From: Monocercomonoides exilis
Lineage: Eukaryota; Preaxostyla; Oxymonadida; Polymastigidae
DNA: 64,000 nt
Direction of reading: 5' to 3'
Assembly (NCBI GenBank): GCA_001643675.2
Contig: LSRY02000013.1
Location: forward strand, 746,501 to 810,500
Shown: piece by piece, positions 36,983-49,046 of the stretch
Numbering within the stretch: position 1 is the stretch's first letter
Layout: the number at the start of each line of letters is the position of its first letter
Program-made: the position numbers and the translations under genes
The notes under the pieces: model-generated
Database searches by the model: none
What the model saw: the letters and a program-made list of their open reading frames with translations, nothing else
What the model was told of the DNA's origin: nothing

Positions 36983-39900
36983 GGTCTTCATAAAGATGCA
37001 ACAATAAGAAACATCATTTTTGGTATTCACAAAGATTACAGATTGTAACAAATAGATATATTTAGAAATAAATATATAATTTCAAAACAGTCATAAAAGC
37101 ATCTTTGATCACACCTCTTTGTTTGACATTGATGGATTTGTCAAGTTGTTGGAAGTGAAACAATGATTTGCTACTTATATTATTTAATAATGGAGGTGAC
37201 GATCATATTTTTAAACATTTATTCCTCAAATGAAAGATCGCCCAATGAAATGTTGCAAAACATTTGCATGAATTTTATAATACTGCTTTTTATTTTTTCC
37301 TTGCTGTTCATTGAAAATAAAATTGTCCTGAAGAACAAATCAAAAACATTTCAGAAATATTGAAGGTGAACAACTGAATTTTTGTGTCTTTTTTAATGAT
37401 GAAATAAATATGGAAGATTTTTCTGTCCATCCCTTTTTCAAACTCAGAGAACTGATGAATGATAAATCACAGCAATTTATTCTTTGCATAGTCAATGAAA
37501 ACCGAAAAAGGGAAAAGGCACATGACAAATGGCAGACAGATAAATGAGTAAGGTGTTTATGGATTGAAGAATTAAATGAATTAAAAGCAAAACAAGAAAG
37601 GTGATGATGGAAATGGAAATTGATTTGAAAAGAATATGAAAAAAGAAGAAAAAAGGAATAAGAGACTGTTGGAAAGCGACAAAACTGGGAAACAAGACAA
37701 CGAAAATCAAAGATTTGATCAACCAATCAAAAATACAGAAAAACATTTTGCTGGTTTGATTTTCAAAATGAAAGTGGGAAATAAGGACATTTTTAAATAA
37801 TGTGGAAGCAACTCACATTTTAAATATCATCAGGAAAGATTGTGTTTGAAGCATTTGGAAAGATGTGCCTGAATTTTTGATTGTTGCCCTTGCCGATATC
37901 TCGATTTCATGTTTGAGCAACACTTTCATCGAAAAAGCATCTTTTGTCAAAAGAAAGTTTGTGAACGAAAATGGTCAATAAAAATCATTTGAATAAATGA
38001 ATATAATATTGAAATCTCAAAAGAATTATCCAAGCAATAAATCAGGTGACATTCATGTTCAGAGATTATTTTCTTCTTCTCACACTCTTGATGTTCCCAA
38101 CAATCTTTAATGAGAGCCAATCATTAAACTTTTTTTATCAACTTCTATTCATCTTGTTGAATACATTCTTCAAAGGAGAGAAAGAGTGTTTGTGAGCTCT
38201 TATATTGCACGGCAGAAGAAAAAGCATTGAAACAACTGGAGGTGCTGTTGACTATTCTTTCTTTGAAATATCACCAATTGAAAAAGTCTGTTCCATTTGG
38301 GAAGCCGTTATTGTTTGCGTTTGTCAATGTGATTTTTTTATGAGAAACATAACAGTCAAAGGATGTTGATGGAAATGTTGATTGTTTGAGTCCCCTTTTT
38401 CTTTTCTTTTTGTTTGTCTGATTACTGGCCATTCCACAAAAACACTGTAACAAATATCTAATGGTTTTTTGAGACTAACATGGAGGCTTGGTCCCTCTCA
38501 TGATTTTTGTGTATCAAACATGGACAACAATGAATTTGTGATAACATTCAAGATAAAACAATTCCATGTATGTGATCAGAGAGAAAAAGGAAAACAATCA
38601 CAATTAGTTTTGTTTGGATTAAAAATGGTGATAAATGATGAAATGATAACATTTGTGGGAAAATGTGAAAAAAACAGAACAAATCAAACAAAAAGAAAAA
38701 GAGAAAGCTCATCGGTTCTGAGCGCACATTTGAAATGCAGAAGGAAGTCAATGAATCAAACATATGCTGATTTGAATTGTTTGAAATTGGTTTTTATTTT
38801 CTATGAAAAAAAAGCTTTACAGCACTTTTGACGAAATAAATTGCTTTTTCAATTTGATTCACAGGTTTAGTGCGCCTTTTTCCTTGACATGCTCATAGTT
38901 ATTTCTTCTCTTAAAACAATATTAGTTTTTTTTTTTAATTCAGAACGTGTTTCGCCTGTGATGTTTGCATTTGGAACAATTTTATTTTTATTTCAATAGA
39001 TATTTATGAAAGAGTTGAAAGTGAAATGTGTCAGACGAAAACAGTTTTTTCATGTTGTCAATCAACAAGTATATTGCTCATATATCTTCACATTGTCATG
39101 AAAAATAAAAAATTGGCTGAGATCCCCTTTGAGACATCCTTTGAACTTCAAACTCTGTGATTGGATGTGAGTGCAAAAAAAAATAGTGATAAACACTAGG
39201 TGGATTGATTCAGATACTCAAAAAAGCTTTTTCATTCCTATTTAATCCCATTATTTTCCTCTTTTTCAAGATTGGTTGCTCAAAAACAGATTCTGATATT
39301 TTGAAAATAAAAGGAAGATATTACATCATTTGTAAAATCTGAAAAACAAATGGAATCAGCTCACTCCTCAACTTTCACATTCCCTCATCAAAAACAATGG
39401 TTGAAGTGCTATTGAGCAAGAATCACAAAATGAACTGATTTCTAGAACTCCTTTCTTTCAAACATCTGATGGACAACTGTTTTAGAAACACAACAATCTG
39501 GTATATTTCATTTCTTGCTCTATTTTCATGTCATTCGATTATTCACTCTCAAATAATGCGTCATCTCCATCCCTCAATGAATAACATCTAATCACATTCT
39601 CAGTTGATATTCACTTTATTTGCAAAGTGTCAATCACAAAACTCTTTCTGTGTGTCTCTGTTCAGTCATGTTCAACAATCGATAAGCTTTTCCAAGAGAT
39701 GCTTCTGATGAATGTGATCGACTCCTTTTTCACGCAAGCAGCAAGCGAACAACAATCATAAGACACATCTCTTCATCTTCCTCTTCATCTTTCTTCTTCG
39801 CTCATCAACTGTTGCATGCAGAATCAGATGAACTTTGTGTGTGAAAGAAAGTGAGTATATCCAGTGGTGGTTTGTTATTTATGTGATGACGAGACAATTC

Positions 39901-41285
39901 TTCTCATTGTGTTGTTGGAGATGATGAGAGTCAGAAGCGAAGAAGAAGCAGAAGAAGAAAAGCGAAATCCATTGGTGGAAGAAAAGCAACTGAAGATACA
40001 TTATAAAAAGAAATTGGATAGAAAGAAATGGGAGAGTTTTGGGTGAAGGAAGAGCAAAGAGGATGGAGAAAAAAATCAGATCATTTGACCAGGATACGAG
40101 AAAGAGAAGATGAGATTGAGTCATTTATTGTTTTTGACTGTATTTGTTTAATCAATAATTCCATTTTCATTAATTTTTTGGAGTTGTTGAGTCTCACAGC
40201 TTGAATTGTGATTTTGTTACTCTTTTTGAGTTGGAGAAAAAACTTCAAAAATATTCTTTCTCAAATAGTTATAGAAATCAAAATAATTATTAATGAATGA
40301 CAGATAATTATTTTTGTTTGAATTAATTAAAGTGTCAGACTTTGTTTTTTTCTGGCTTATTTGGAATGTTTGATTTGCTTTGGAGTTATTTCTCAGATAA
40401 GTTAAGAACAGATGAAAAAGTGGAATTTGAAAATTATTTGTCTCTGAGATCTCTCAAAGGATTGTCAGAATCTGTTTGTTTGCAGCAGAAACATGCTTGA
40501 TGAATTATCGTGATGCATTTTATATTCATTTGTTGAAGGAATTGAAAAATGATATTTCTTCTCCAAAAATTCAGTGGATGAATACAAACATGAAATGAAT
40601 TTGAAATACAAACAACTGAATTATAAAAAGTCTTGTGAGGAACATGAATATATACACATGTGAAGAACAAAAAATAACGAAAAAGGCTGGCTATCACAAA
40701 AATGAAGAACGAAAACAAATGTGAGAAAAAGCTAATTCAACTGGAATTCTTTGAACAGAATTGAAACAAAACGGAGCAATACAAATTCAAATGGTGAAAA
40801 CTTTTGGAAAAAAAAAATTGTGATAATTTCAATATTTGTCTCTGCAAGAAGCAGCTGAAGCTATATATAGAAGCCAGAGTTACAACTTCTTTGAAAATAG
40901 CAAGGATTCAGAAAACAAAAGAAAACAATACATTTCAAAATTGATAAACTTCAAAAAAAATGATGAAAAATCTTATTCATTCACCAAAAATAACAAAAGC
41001 CAGCAAATATAATTTTATAGAACAACTATTATCATAATTCACAGTTGTGGCAACGCCATCCGCATGATTGCCACACTGCTTTTTTCCTTTTCCTTTTTCT
41101 TTTTCATGATATTCCTTTTTATTTCTTCGCTCCTTATTCATCCCGCTGCTTCCTTTGTCCTGCTTTAAGAATATCGTCAAAAATTCATTTTGTCAATTAA
41201 TCAGCAATGAACTCGAACAGAAACCACCACTTCCAACATCCACATATGGTGAATGCTTTCTATTCTCAGTCTGTGCGTGATCATC
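36983..41285. other. 4.3-kb gene-poor stretch
   Basis: AT-rich DNA without a recognisable gene. The longest isolated open frame is 38469-38831 (+, 120 codons), which has no domain, no conserved look and no flanking splice pattern that I could build on. Short charged frames (for example 39864-40046) look like chance. No repeat arrays were seen. Confidence 0.4.
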
Positions 41286-44200
41286 TCACTCCTTCATTAA
41301 ACCAAGAATGCTCCCTTCTGATATTGTCCCGCTTGCCCTGTTTCCATTGTCTGTCTCTCTGCTGATGTCTATCGCATCTGAAACATTGAGCATCACAGCT
41401 CCAGCTGGGAAATGTTGGATGAATTCTCTTTTCAGCTCAACAAGCGTCGGCCTGCTTCTGCCCTCTTCCAACAAGCACCTCTCCGAAATCGCTCCCATTG
41501 ACAGCTCTCGAATGCATTCAACTTTTGGTCTCTCTCCATTCACCATTTTCTGCCCAGCCACCTCCGCTTCATACTCTCCAAACGGGATCTGGAGCATCAG
41601 GCACTCCCACAGCATCATCCCGATCGAGAATGAAACCGACTCTTTTGATGCTCCCATGTTCTTATTGATCTGCAGCTCTGGCGCCTTCCACCTCAAACAC
41701 TCTTTTTTGAAGCTATCTTCATTTTCGAAGGCGGATGAAGGCAAAGAGTCATCATCATCATCATCATCGATTGCAGACGTGACAACAGTTGATGAAGAGA
41801 TGGATGATGAATCTGAACTATCATCTGAAAATAAATCAGAATGCATGATGATGCAGATGACCATATGTTCTGAGAATAGCACGATGTGAGGGCTCAGATT
41901 GGCAAGTGACTGAAGCTTGTTTTCCATCTCATCAAAGGAATGAAGCGCGAGATTAGCCACCCAGAACAGGATTTGGGCAGCCGAGACTTCCCTTTCTTGA
42001 AGAGTACCAATCGGCATTTCCTTTGTCTTATTCCTTCCATGCAGCATCATGAACAGCGAATCCCTCAGATCCACAATCAGCTTCTCATGAGGAGATGAGC
42101 ATGCCATTGCATCCACCAGATTCGACATCGATGAGGTGGTTGGACACAAACTCTCCGACCGAACAAATGTTGAATCTGAATCAGTTGTTGAAGTGGATGA
42201 TATTGATGGTGATGGAGTCTGCTTTCGAATTTCCTCTTCCTCATCTTTCTCCAGCATCCATTCTGGAATCTTTTCTGAATCTTTCCCCAGAATGTATTCT
42301 GTCGAACCACTTTCAGAGAGGAGATGCTCTGAAGACTCGGAATGCCCCAAGCTTTTCTCGTACACCCTCTTCTTGATCCTCTCTTCGTTATTCTTCTCTG
42401 CCTCTCTTTCTGCTCTCCTCCACTGCTCCTCAGGTGACATCTCCATTGTTGTCATTTCAATCAGCTTTGGATCCTTTTTCACTGTATCATTCACAATCTC
42501 TTCTAATTCCTCTGTCCTTCTCTTTTGCTTTTTCCATCTAATTGTAGAAATAACCGCAATAATTAAAATGAGGAGAAGGACGAAAGCCATAATAACAACA
42601 ATCAACAACCAATACGATTTTCCTTCTTTTCCTCCTTCGGAAATCCATTCATCTCCATTCACCTTGGACTCACTTCTGTTCTTCAGAATCTGTGGAGAAG
42701 TGGATGCCAATTGTTTTCCAAACAGAATCATCACAGATACCTCTGTTTCATTTGCAATCTTTGAAATAATTTCTAATGGGATTCTTCCAATCACTGAGCT
42801 TTCTGATATAAAGCCATCTTCTTCAAACTGATATGTCTCAACCAATTCCACATCTCCTGTTTTATACACAAGTCTGAATGACAAGTCACATGGCACAAAA
42901 AGAGATCCCTTGAATTTTATTGAAACATTGTTTCCATTTTCAATGAGAGATGCCTCTTCGAGCTTTGGAATGAAGAAAGGAGATGGCCTTTCTCCTGCTA
43001 TTCCACCAACAGTGCATCCATCATTCAGAATCCAAAGAGATGAATTGGACATCAATCCATCTCCTCCTTTCAAGCTGGAAATGGTCAGTGAAGCAGAATC
43101 TGAGCAAATGATGTTTCGACGAAGAGAGGAATATTTCTGAGCAAAAGGATTGTTGTTGAAGAATTCTCCTTTCTCTATTGTCACATTGCCAGCAGATATG
43201 GATAATCCTCCTGACGAAGAATTCGATATTGTCACATAATTCATTATCAGCGAAGTATTCGCTGAATGAACAAGTGATCCATTCCATTCGCATATTTCTT
43301 CAAAAGAATTAATTCTGTCACTTTCCCTTTCTTTCTCAAGAACTCCAATAAATCGACACAACTCCAAAAAAACATTCGTTGAATTGCTCACCTCCACAAC
43401 ACTTCCTTTTTCAGACAATGAAATACAATTCGTGCAAGTGCAGTTTGAAAGAACTATTTGAGCAGAAGTTGAAGAAACAGAGAGAACAGAAGGACCTCCT
43501 GAATTCCTTGAGCAGTTGTTGAATGAGGAGATTCCAGTCGAAATTGTTCCTGAATTCGAACCATGAACCGCAATGATGCAGCCTTCAGATAGCTCCGCTT
43601 CATCAGCCACAACCCAATTAAATGCAATTTCTTTGCACTGCCCAATCTCAAATACATTTGATGTTGATTCAATCTGTTCCAGTTTGAAATTTGTGATGTT
43701 AATCTCATCTCCATTTAGCAGAAAAGATGGTTTCTTGAACGAAAGGAGTGACACTGAGCAGTTGTCAACATGAAGAATTCCATTTGCAATGCTCAGCAAA
43801 GTTGAGTAGAGAGCAACAGATGGAATGCTGTTTGACTCCACAACTGAAGAAAAATCAACAAATGAAAGAGAAAGCTGTCCATTTGCTTCGTGGATAATTG
43901 AACTTCCAGAATAATAAAATGACTTGCCGAAGGAAAACTTCACATTCTCAATCCTCACTTTCTCTAACGTTGTGATTAGATTTCCTTCGCTGTTAGCTAT
44001 TGTTGAGTTCAGATGAACCAAAGCGGTTGAAGGAGATTCCAGCGAGTGTATGCTGACATTCTGAGCACTGCATTCCCCAACAACAACTGTTTCCTTTGAT
44101 ATTAGCAGCTGCGAATATGATGAAGGAATGATGTGTTGAACTCCCATATCCAATGATTGACATGGCGCATTGAATTCTCCGCATTGCTTGCTGTCTGCGT

Positions 44201-47200
44201 GATTGTCTGCAACAGAAGACACGAATATTGTCTCACTCTGGTATTTCACAACCCTCAGCAGAAGATCTTCTTCCCCAATAAACGAATCTGTTGCGCAGCC
44301 CCACATTGCAAGCTCCTTCACAAAAGGTGCTCTGAAATCCAGCAAGAATTGCTCTTCAACAATTTGTGTTTCAATTGAGTGGCATCTCACATACACATCT
44401 TTCCCTCTCAATGCCGAGTTGTCTTTGAATGTGATATTGGATAACACAAAATTCAGAGGTTGCTCAACTGTCGAGGTGCATTCCAGAAAAAGCCAGCCGC
44501 CTCTTCCAATGGTGGAGCAGAAGCACTCAGAAATCGTGCAAAATGAGCAGTCGAAGCTTCCTCCCTCATTCAACTCACAAAACATCCCTCCTCCCTTTCC
44601 ACACTTCAACCCTCCGCACTTCTTCATCGTTGTGTTTCTTATAATCATTTTCAATGGCTCATCATTTTCATTCCGAATGATCGGAATATCATCTGTCGTG
44701 TTCTGAGTGACTTCTTCGAATGAACTGCACTCAATTACAACATCTTGTTCTACTTCATTTCTCTCTCTTCTTGAACTCTTTGATATGCTCAATCCACTTG
44801 CTCCCTCCAGCTCAACATTATTCATCGTCAAGTTTTTGATACTCAAAATCGTTGATGATAGCAAAGAAATAATATCTTTTGAAAAGCAAAGTGATTGTAT
44901 TTCCACAAATTCTAATTGAACAGTTCCTCCATCTGCTCTGATCAACCCAATGCTGATTATTTCTTCTTCTCCACTTTCTTCATTTTTTGTGAATGAACAA
45001 TCTTTCACAGTCAATAATCCATCGCTTGCACCTACATGCATCAGGACATTAACTCCACTTGTGAATGAAGATGGAATCACAAAGTTCATCAGTTCGAAAT
45101 TAGTAATGCCCTGAATCTTTATTGCTTCTTTCTCTGTTCCTTCAAGGAACGTGAGACATTCCAAATAGCACATTTCTTTATCGTCTGATTTTATAGAAAC
45201 TCTGCTGAGATAAACACTTTTTTGGAGAATTCCTTTTCCAATGATGTTAATATTCCTTTCGTTTCCTTCAGGCATCCGATCCAAAGAATAATCAATTGAC
45301 ATACAAGGATAATCTGAGAATCCACAGGCACCCATATCTCTTCCTTTGTCTCCAATAAATATCTCCGATCCCAGTGTGAACCAGAAAAAGACAAGTGGAA
45401 TGGTAATCGTTGTGTCACTTCCATCAAAGCCTCTCATGGAATTTAATGAAATATCATCCAGATTCTCTGATACAAATGGAAGTGAAGTGTTTGTGATGCT
45501 CTTTGTCAAGTTGGATGACTCAACAAACAGGTCATTTCCAAATTTCGCAACATTTGGTTTTTCTGAATCAAAAATAGGGGATGATATCACAAACGAAGAA
45601 TCATCATCAATTAACTTCAGTGCCATTCCTCCTCCAAAGCCAGTCTTCCCTTTTTCTCCAGTTGGTGCTGTGCATCCTGTGAATGTGCATGAAATGACAT
45701 TCATTTGAATGCTCCCTTTCAACTGAGCATTGATAACCCCTCCTCTGCTTCCATCATTCAGCACAGAGCATTCATCAAAAATGCATTCTTCAATATTTAT
45801 TTGTGTGTTCCTATTTTCATCATCGCTGTTGTCAACGCTAACACAGCTTCCACTTCCAGCTGCTCTTTCAATTTCTGAAAAAGTGCAGTTCGTCATGTTC
45901 AGCCATTTGACGCTCATTGACCCGTCCTTTGTTCCACTTCCAGACAATGAGATCAATGGATTTCCACTCAAGTCAATCGATGAAGCAGAAAACGAATCAA
46001 TATATAAGGTTCCAGACTCAATAGTTAAGAATAGAAATGAAATTTCTGATGAAGTTCCTTGAAGAATCAAAGAACAATGAGACAAAGTCAGTTGCGAAGA
46101 AGAAGAAATAAAAATGGAGTGTGATGAAAGAGAAGGAGGAAGAGAAAAGATAAGTGTTGATAATTCTGTTTCAGCACTTGCTGTTATCATCGCTGAATTG
46201 GAAATTGAACTTGCATCAGACACCGTCCAACCACTTTGATCATCATTTCCTCGGATTTCATGCTTCTGTTCATCAAATGCCAATTCATCGCTCATAGAAA
46301 TCATTCCACTCACAACAACTTTCTTTGTTCCTGTAAGCCGAGAAAGTGAATGTTTCAGAGTCAAACAAGGGAACTGGATGATTCCACAATGAGAATGGTC
46401 AGATGCCTCAGAATTTCTCACATAGATTTCTTTCGGATCAGGAAGGAGATAGACGCACAGTGGGATTGCCACACTCGTATTTCCATTGTCATATCCTCTC
46501 ACTTTGTCAAATGAATCCAAAGAGGCTGTCACATATGCAATCTTTTTTGATTTTGCAGTCATTTCCAGATTTGGTGAAAAGACGAAGATATCGCTTCCCC
46601 ACTTGGCTGTGTTTGTTCCGAATGAAGAGGAAATCAGGAAATTGGGATTTTCATTCATCAATTGAAGAAGGATTCCTCCGCCAAGACCATTGGAAGAAGA
46701 ACAAAAGCATCCATCAAAGGTCCCGCCTTCAACTTTCACTTCATTTGCATCCCCAGCACACAGCATCATCGATCCTCCATTTTCCGAACATGTGCTTCCA
46801 CATCCCAAAAATGAACAAGAATCCAGATCGATGTTTGCCTTATCATTTGAAAACGACATCACAGATGCTCCGCTGGTTGTTCTTTCAATCCCATCAAAAT
46901 CACATTCTGAAAGTGTCAATGAGATCTCATTTGTTGAAGAAAGAAAAAACAACGAAACAGTGGAAATTGTCTTTGCCCAGTTCACATTTTCCATTTGAAA
47001 CATCCCACTCTGAACATTTATCAGTCTGGTGATGAACGCTGTTTCTGAAGATTGTCCACTTCCAGCAGATATGTTCAGTCCACTAATATGCATCTCTCCT
47101 GCTCCTGTAATCTCAAACAGCCTTGACCCACGGTTATTCGGATGAACCGAGTCATGCACAAGGATAAAATCTCTGACAGTCAATGTGCCAGCTGATACAG

Positions 47201-49046
47201 AAAAAAGAGACAAACCAGATGCTTCAAATTCTATTTGAACTGTTGTGCTCAAATCCCTTTGGCCATATATTGTGTAAGTATTGTCACAGCAGTCCATACT
47301 TTTGGTCTCTGCAATCGTTCCCGCGAGTATCTCAATATCGGTTACAGCATTGGGAATCAGCTGAGTGAGACAGCGGCTGATAGTGCAGCATGGATGGCTT
47401 TTATCCAGTCCACATGCATATGTATCAATGGCATTCGGCTCTGTTTGTACAGAGGATGCAAATCTTACTCTTCCAAAATCGTTTCGAAGCCATTCGCTTT
47501 TTTCAAAAACAGAATATAAGTTTGTACTAACTCTGTTTGATGTATTTCTTGTTGAATAGCAAGTGGAATCAATGTTGTTTGATGTCGAATTATGGAGAGC
47601 AATATCATGACCCCCTGTTACGCATGTATTATTATGGAAAAAGCAGTAATAAAACAATGTTCCATTATTGTAACTATTAATTAATATGCCAACAGCACCT
47701 CCTCCATGTATTGAAAAGCAATTGTGGAATAGACAATTTGACATAATAACTTGATCTGTGCAATTCCAATGCTCTATGGCTCCTCCTGCAGACGCTGTTG
47801 AATTATTTGCTGTGCAAGAAACAAAAATGGAATTTGTAACACATTTTTTCTGTCTTTGAGTTTTTGTTACACGTAGATCAATTGCTCCTCCATCGTTGCC
47901 AGAAAAGCAATTTTGAAAGGAGCAATCATCAACCATTGTCTGGACATAAACATATTCTGATGAAATTCCACCACCACCATAGTCAGTGGTTGCTGCTGCG
48001 GAACATTGGAAGAATGTAGTATGGAGCACAATGCATTCAGCGATATTCAAAGCATATATTCCTCCGCCTCTTGTTGAAGAAGCATTGCATCGAGTAAATG
48101 ATGAATTTTCAACTCTAAGGATGGCTTTTTCATTGTCATGAACATAAATGGCACCTCCTTGTTCGGCTGTGCAATCAGTCCATTCACATAAAGAAAATGA
48201 TTGGCTTGCTGTTGAATTAATTTGTCCTTTTTTCTGAAGAGCATTTGCCTCTCTTTTCCCGTTGCATATTGATGTGTTTTTGCAGACGAATTCTTGTGAA
48301 GAAAATGATCCACTCGAAATTCCCCCTTCAAAAACATTAACAGAAGAATAAAGGAGGCAGTTCTCCATTGAACTCAAGCAACATGAATGATCCATTTGGT
48401 AATCACTGTAATTGTCTAATTTCACTGACATGTTTCTGAAGGCACAATGATCAATCTGTTCTCTTTTGCTCTTTCCAGACAGCAGGAAATAGTCTGATGA
48501 TGAAACGGTCAGATCTGCAACGATGGAATTTCTCAAAACAGCAATATTTGAATCATCAGATGAAAATATGAGGCTGGAAGGGCAAAGATTCTTTTGGGGG
48601 ATCAAACTCATATTTATGAAACAGATTGCCCCGCTTTGCAAAAGAAACGGAGATTCCGATTTTTGGTGGGAAATGCAGGAATCCAACATCAAATTCGACT
48701 TACCTGTTATTAGCACACATGCTGAAGAAGAATGTTCAATTGCCACATTTTTCAGTCCAACTGTAGAATTGTGCAATCCCAAAAATGTGTTCTTCACTGT
48801 AGAAAGTCTTGACTGGTATCTTTTCACTTCCGACAATGCATTCTGCTCAAATAAGTAATTAACATCAGTCTCTGACAGATATTGTGCATCATTTGAATAA
48901 CCTGAACACAAATAAAGAGAATTATTGAAAAAATAACAATTCGAAAGAATACCTTTGTTTTGAAATGTGGCACTTCCAGAGACATATTGTGCTTCAAATG
49001 CCTTCTCAAAAATCAAACATGCAAAAAGGAACAAAAGCATTCTCAA
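41286..49046 (-). CDS. Giant secreted beta-helix membrane protein with a pseudokinase-like tail
   Basis: Single frame of 2586 aa. It starts with a signal peptide (MRMLLFLFACLIFEKAFEA). The ectodomain (to about residue 2130) has PMP/parallel-beta-helix-type repeats, such as EQGGAIYVHD, TRGGGIYAL and NDGGAIDLRV, with many NxS/T sites. About four larger cassettes follow, each with a CG..PC motif (HCGIIQFPCLTL, ACGFSDYPCMSI, QCGEFNAPCQSL). One membrane helix lies at about 2142-2170 (LLIVVIMAFVLLLILIIAVI) before a basic stop-transfer. The cytoplasmic part is Ser/Glu-rich and ends in a kinase-like C-lobe: RWKAPELQ, then FSIGMMLWECLMLQIPFGEY and RSRPTLVEL. No glycine loop, HRD or DFG is visible (PHIVLFSEHMVICI stands in place of the catalytic loop), so it is probably a pseudokinase. 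A role in surface adhesion or sensing is inferred. A 51-nt GT..AG segment (48952-48902) could be an in-frame intron. Confidence 0.8.
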   Translation of the reverse strand: MRMLLFLFACLIFEKAFEAQYVSGSATFQNKGILSNCYFFNNSLYLCSGYSNDAQYLSETDVNYLFEQNALSEVKRYQSRLSTVKNTFLGLHNSTVGLKNVAIEHSSSACVLITGKSNLMLDSCISHQKSESPFLLQSGAICFINMSLIPQKNLCPSSLIFSSDDSNIAVLRNSIVADLTVSSSDYFLLSGKSKREQIDHCAFRNMSVKLDNYSDYQMDHSCCLSSMENCLLYSSVNVFEGGISSGSFSSQEFVCKNTSICNGKREANALQKKGQINSTASQSFSLCEWTDCTAEQGGAIYVHDNEKAILRVENSSFTRCNASSTRGGGIYALNIAECIVLHTTFFQCSAAATTDYGGGGISSEYVYVQTMVDDCSFQNCFSGNDGGAIDLRVTKTQRQKKCVTNSIFVSCTANNSTASAGGAIEHWNCTDQVIMSNCLFHNCFSIHGGGAVGILINSYNNGTLFYYCFFHNNTCVTGGHDIALHNSTSNNIDSTCYSTRNTSNRVSTNLYSVFEKSEWLRNDFGRVRFASSVQTEPNAIDTYACGLDKSHPCCTISRCLTQLIPNAVTDIEILAGTIAETKSMDCCDNTYTIYGQRDLSTTVQIEFEASGLSLFSVSAGTLTVRDFILVHDSVHPNNRGSRLFEITGAGEMHISGLNISAGSGQSSETAFITRLINVQSGMFQMENVNWAKTISTVSLFFLSSTNEISLTLSECDFDGIERTTSGASVMSFSNDKANIDLDSCSFLGCGSTCSENGGSMMLCAGDANEVKVEGGTFDGCFCSSSNGLGGGILLQLMNENPNFLISSSFGTNTAKWGSDIFVFSPNLEMTAKSKKIAYVTASLDSFDKVRGYDNGNTSVAIPLCVYLLPDPKEIYVRNSEASDHSHCGIIQFPCLTLKHSLSRLTGTKKVVVSGMISMSDELAFDEQKHEIRGNDDQSGWTVSDASSISNSAMITASAETELSTLIFSLPPSLSSHSIFISSSSQLTLSHCSLILQGTSSEISFLFLTIESGTLYIDSFSASSIDLSGNPLISLSGSGTKDGSMSVKWLNMTNCTFSEIERAAGSGSCVSVDNSDDENRNTQINIEECIFDECSVLNDGSRGGVINAQLKGSIQMNVISCTFTGCTAPTGEKGKTGFGGGMALKLIDDDSSFVISSPIFDSEKPNVAKFGNDLFVESSNLTKSITNTSLPFVSENLDDISLNSMRGFDGSDTTITIPLVFFWFTLGSEIFIGDKGRDMGACGFSDYPCMSIDYSLDRMPEGNERNINIIGKGILQKSVYLSRVSIKSDDKEMCYLECLTFLEGTEKEAIKIQGITNFELMNFVIPSSFTSGVNVLMHVGASDGLLTVKDCSFTKNEESGEEEIISIGLIRADGGTVQLEFVEIQSLCFSKDIISLLSSTILSIKNLTMNNVELEGASGLSISKSSRRERNEVEQDVVIECSSFEEVTQNTTDDIPIIRNENDEPLKMIIRNTTMKKCGGLKCGKGGGMFCELNEGGSFDCSFCTISECFCSTIGRGGWLFLECTSTVEQPLNFVLSNITFKDNSALRGKDVYVRCHSIETQIVEEQFLLDFRAPFVKELAMWGCATDSFIGEEDLLLRVVKYQSETIFVSSVADNHADSKQCGEFNAPCQSLDMGVQHIIPSSYSQLLISKETVVVGECSAQNVSIHSLESPSTALVHLNSTIANSEGNLITTLEKVRIENVKFSFGKSFYYSGSSIIHEANGQLSLSFVDFSSVVESNSIPSVALYSTLLSIANGILHVDNCSVSLLSFKKPSFLLNGDEINITNFKLEQIESTSNVFEIGQCKEIAFNWVVADEAELSEGCIIAVHGSNSGTISTGISSFNNCSRNSGGPSVLSVSSTSAQIVLSNCTCTNCISLSEKGSVVEVSNSTNVFLELCRFIGVLEKERESDRINSFEEICEWNGSLVHSANTSLIMNYVTISNSSSGGLSISAGNVTIEKGEFFNNNPFAQKYSSLRRNIICSDSASLTISSLKGGDGLMSNSSLWILNDGCTVGGIAGERPSPFFIPKLEEASLIENGNNVSIKFKGSLFVPCDLSFRLVYKTGDVELVETYQFEEDGFISESSVIGRIPLEIISKIANETEVSVMILFGKQLASTSPQILKNRSESKVNGDEWISEGGKEGKSYWLLIVVIMAFVLLLILIIAVISTIRWKKQKRRTEELEEIVNDTVKKDPKLIEMTTMEMSPEEQWRRAEREAEKNNEERIKKRVYEKSLGHSESSEHLLSESGSTEYILGKDSEKIPEWMLEKDEEEEIRKQTPSPSISSTSTTDSDSTFVRSESLCPTTSSMSNLVDAMACSSPHEKLIVDLRDSLFMMLHGRNKTKEMPIGTLQEREVSAAQILFWVANLALHSFDEMENKLQSLANLSPHIVLFSEHMVICIIMHSDLFSDDSSDSSSISSSTVVTSAIDDDDDDDSLPSSAFENEDSFKKECLRWKAPELQINKNMGASKESVSFSIGMMLWECLMLQIPFGEYEAEVAGQKMVNGERPKVECIRELSMGAISERCLLEEGRSRPTLVELKREFIQHFPAGAVMLNVSDAIDISRETDNGNRASGTISEGSILGLMKE

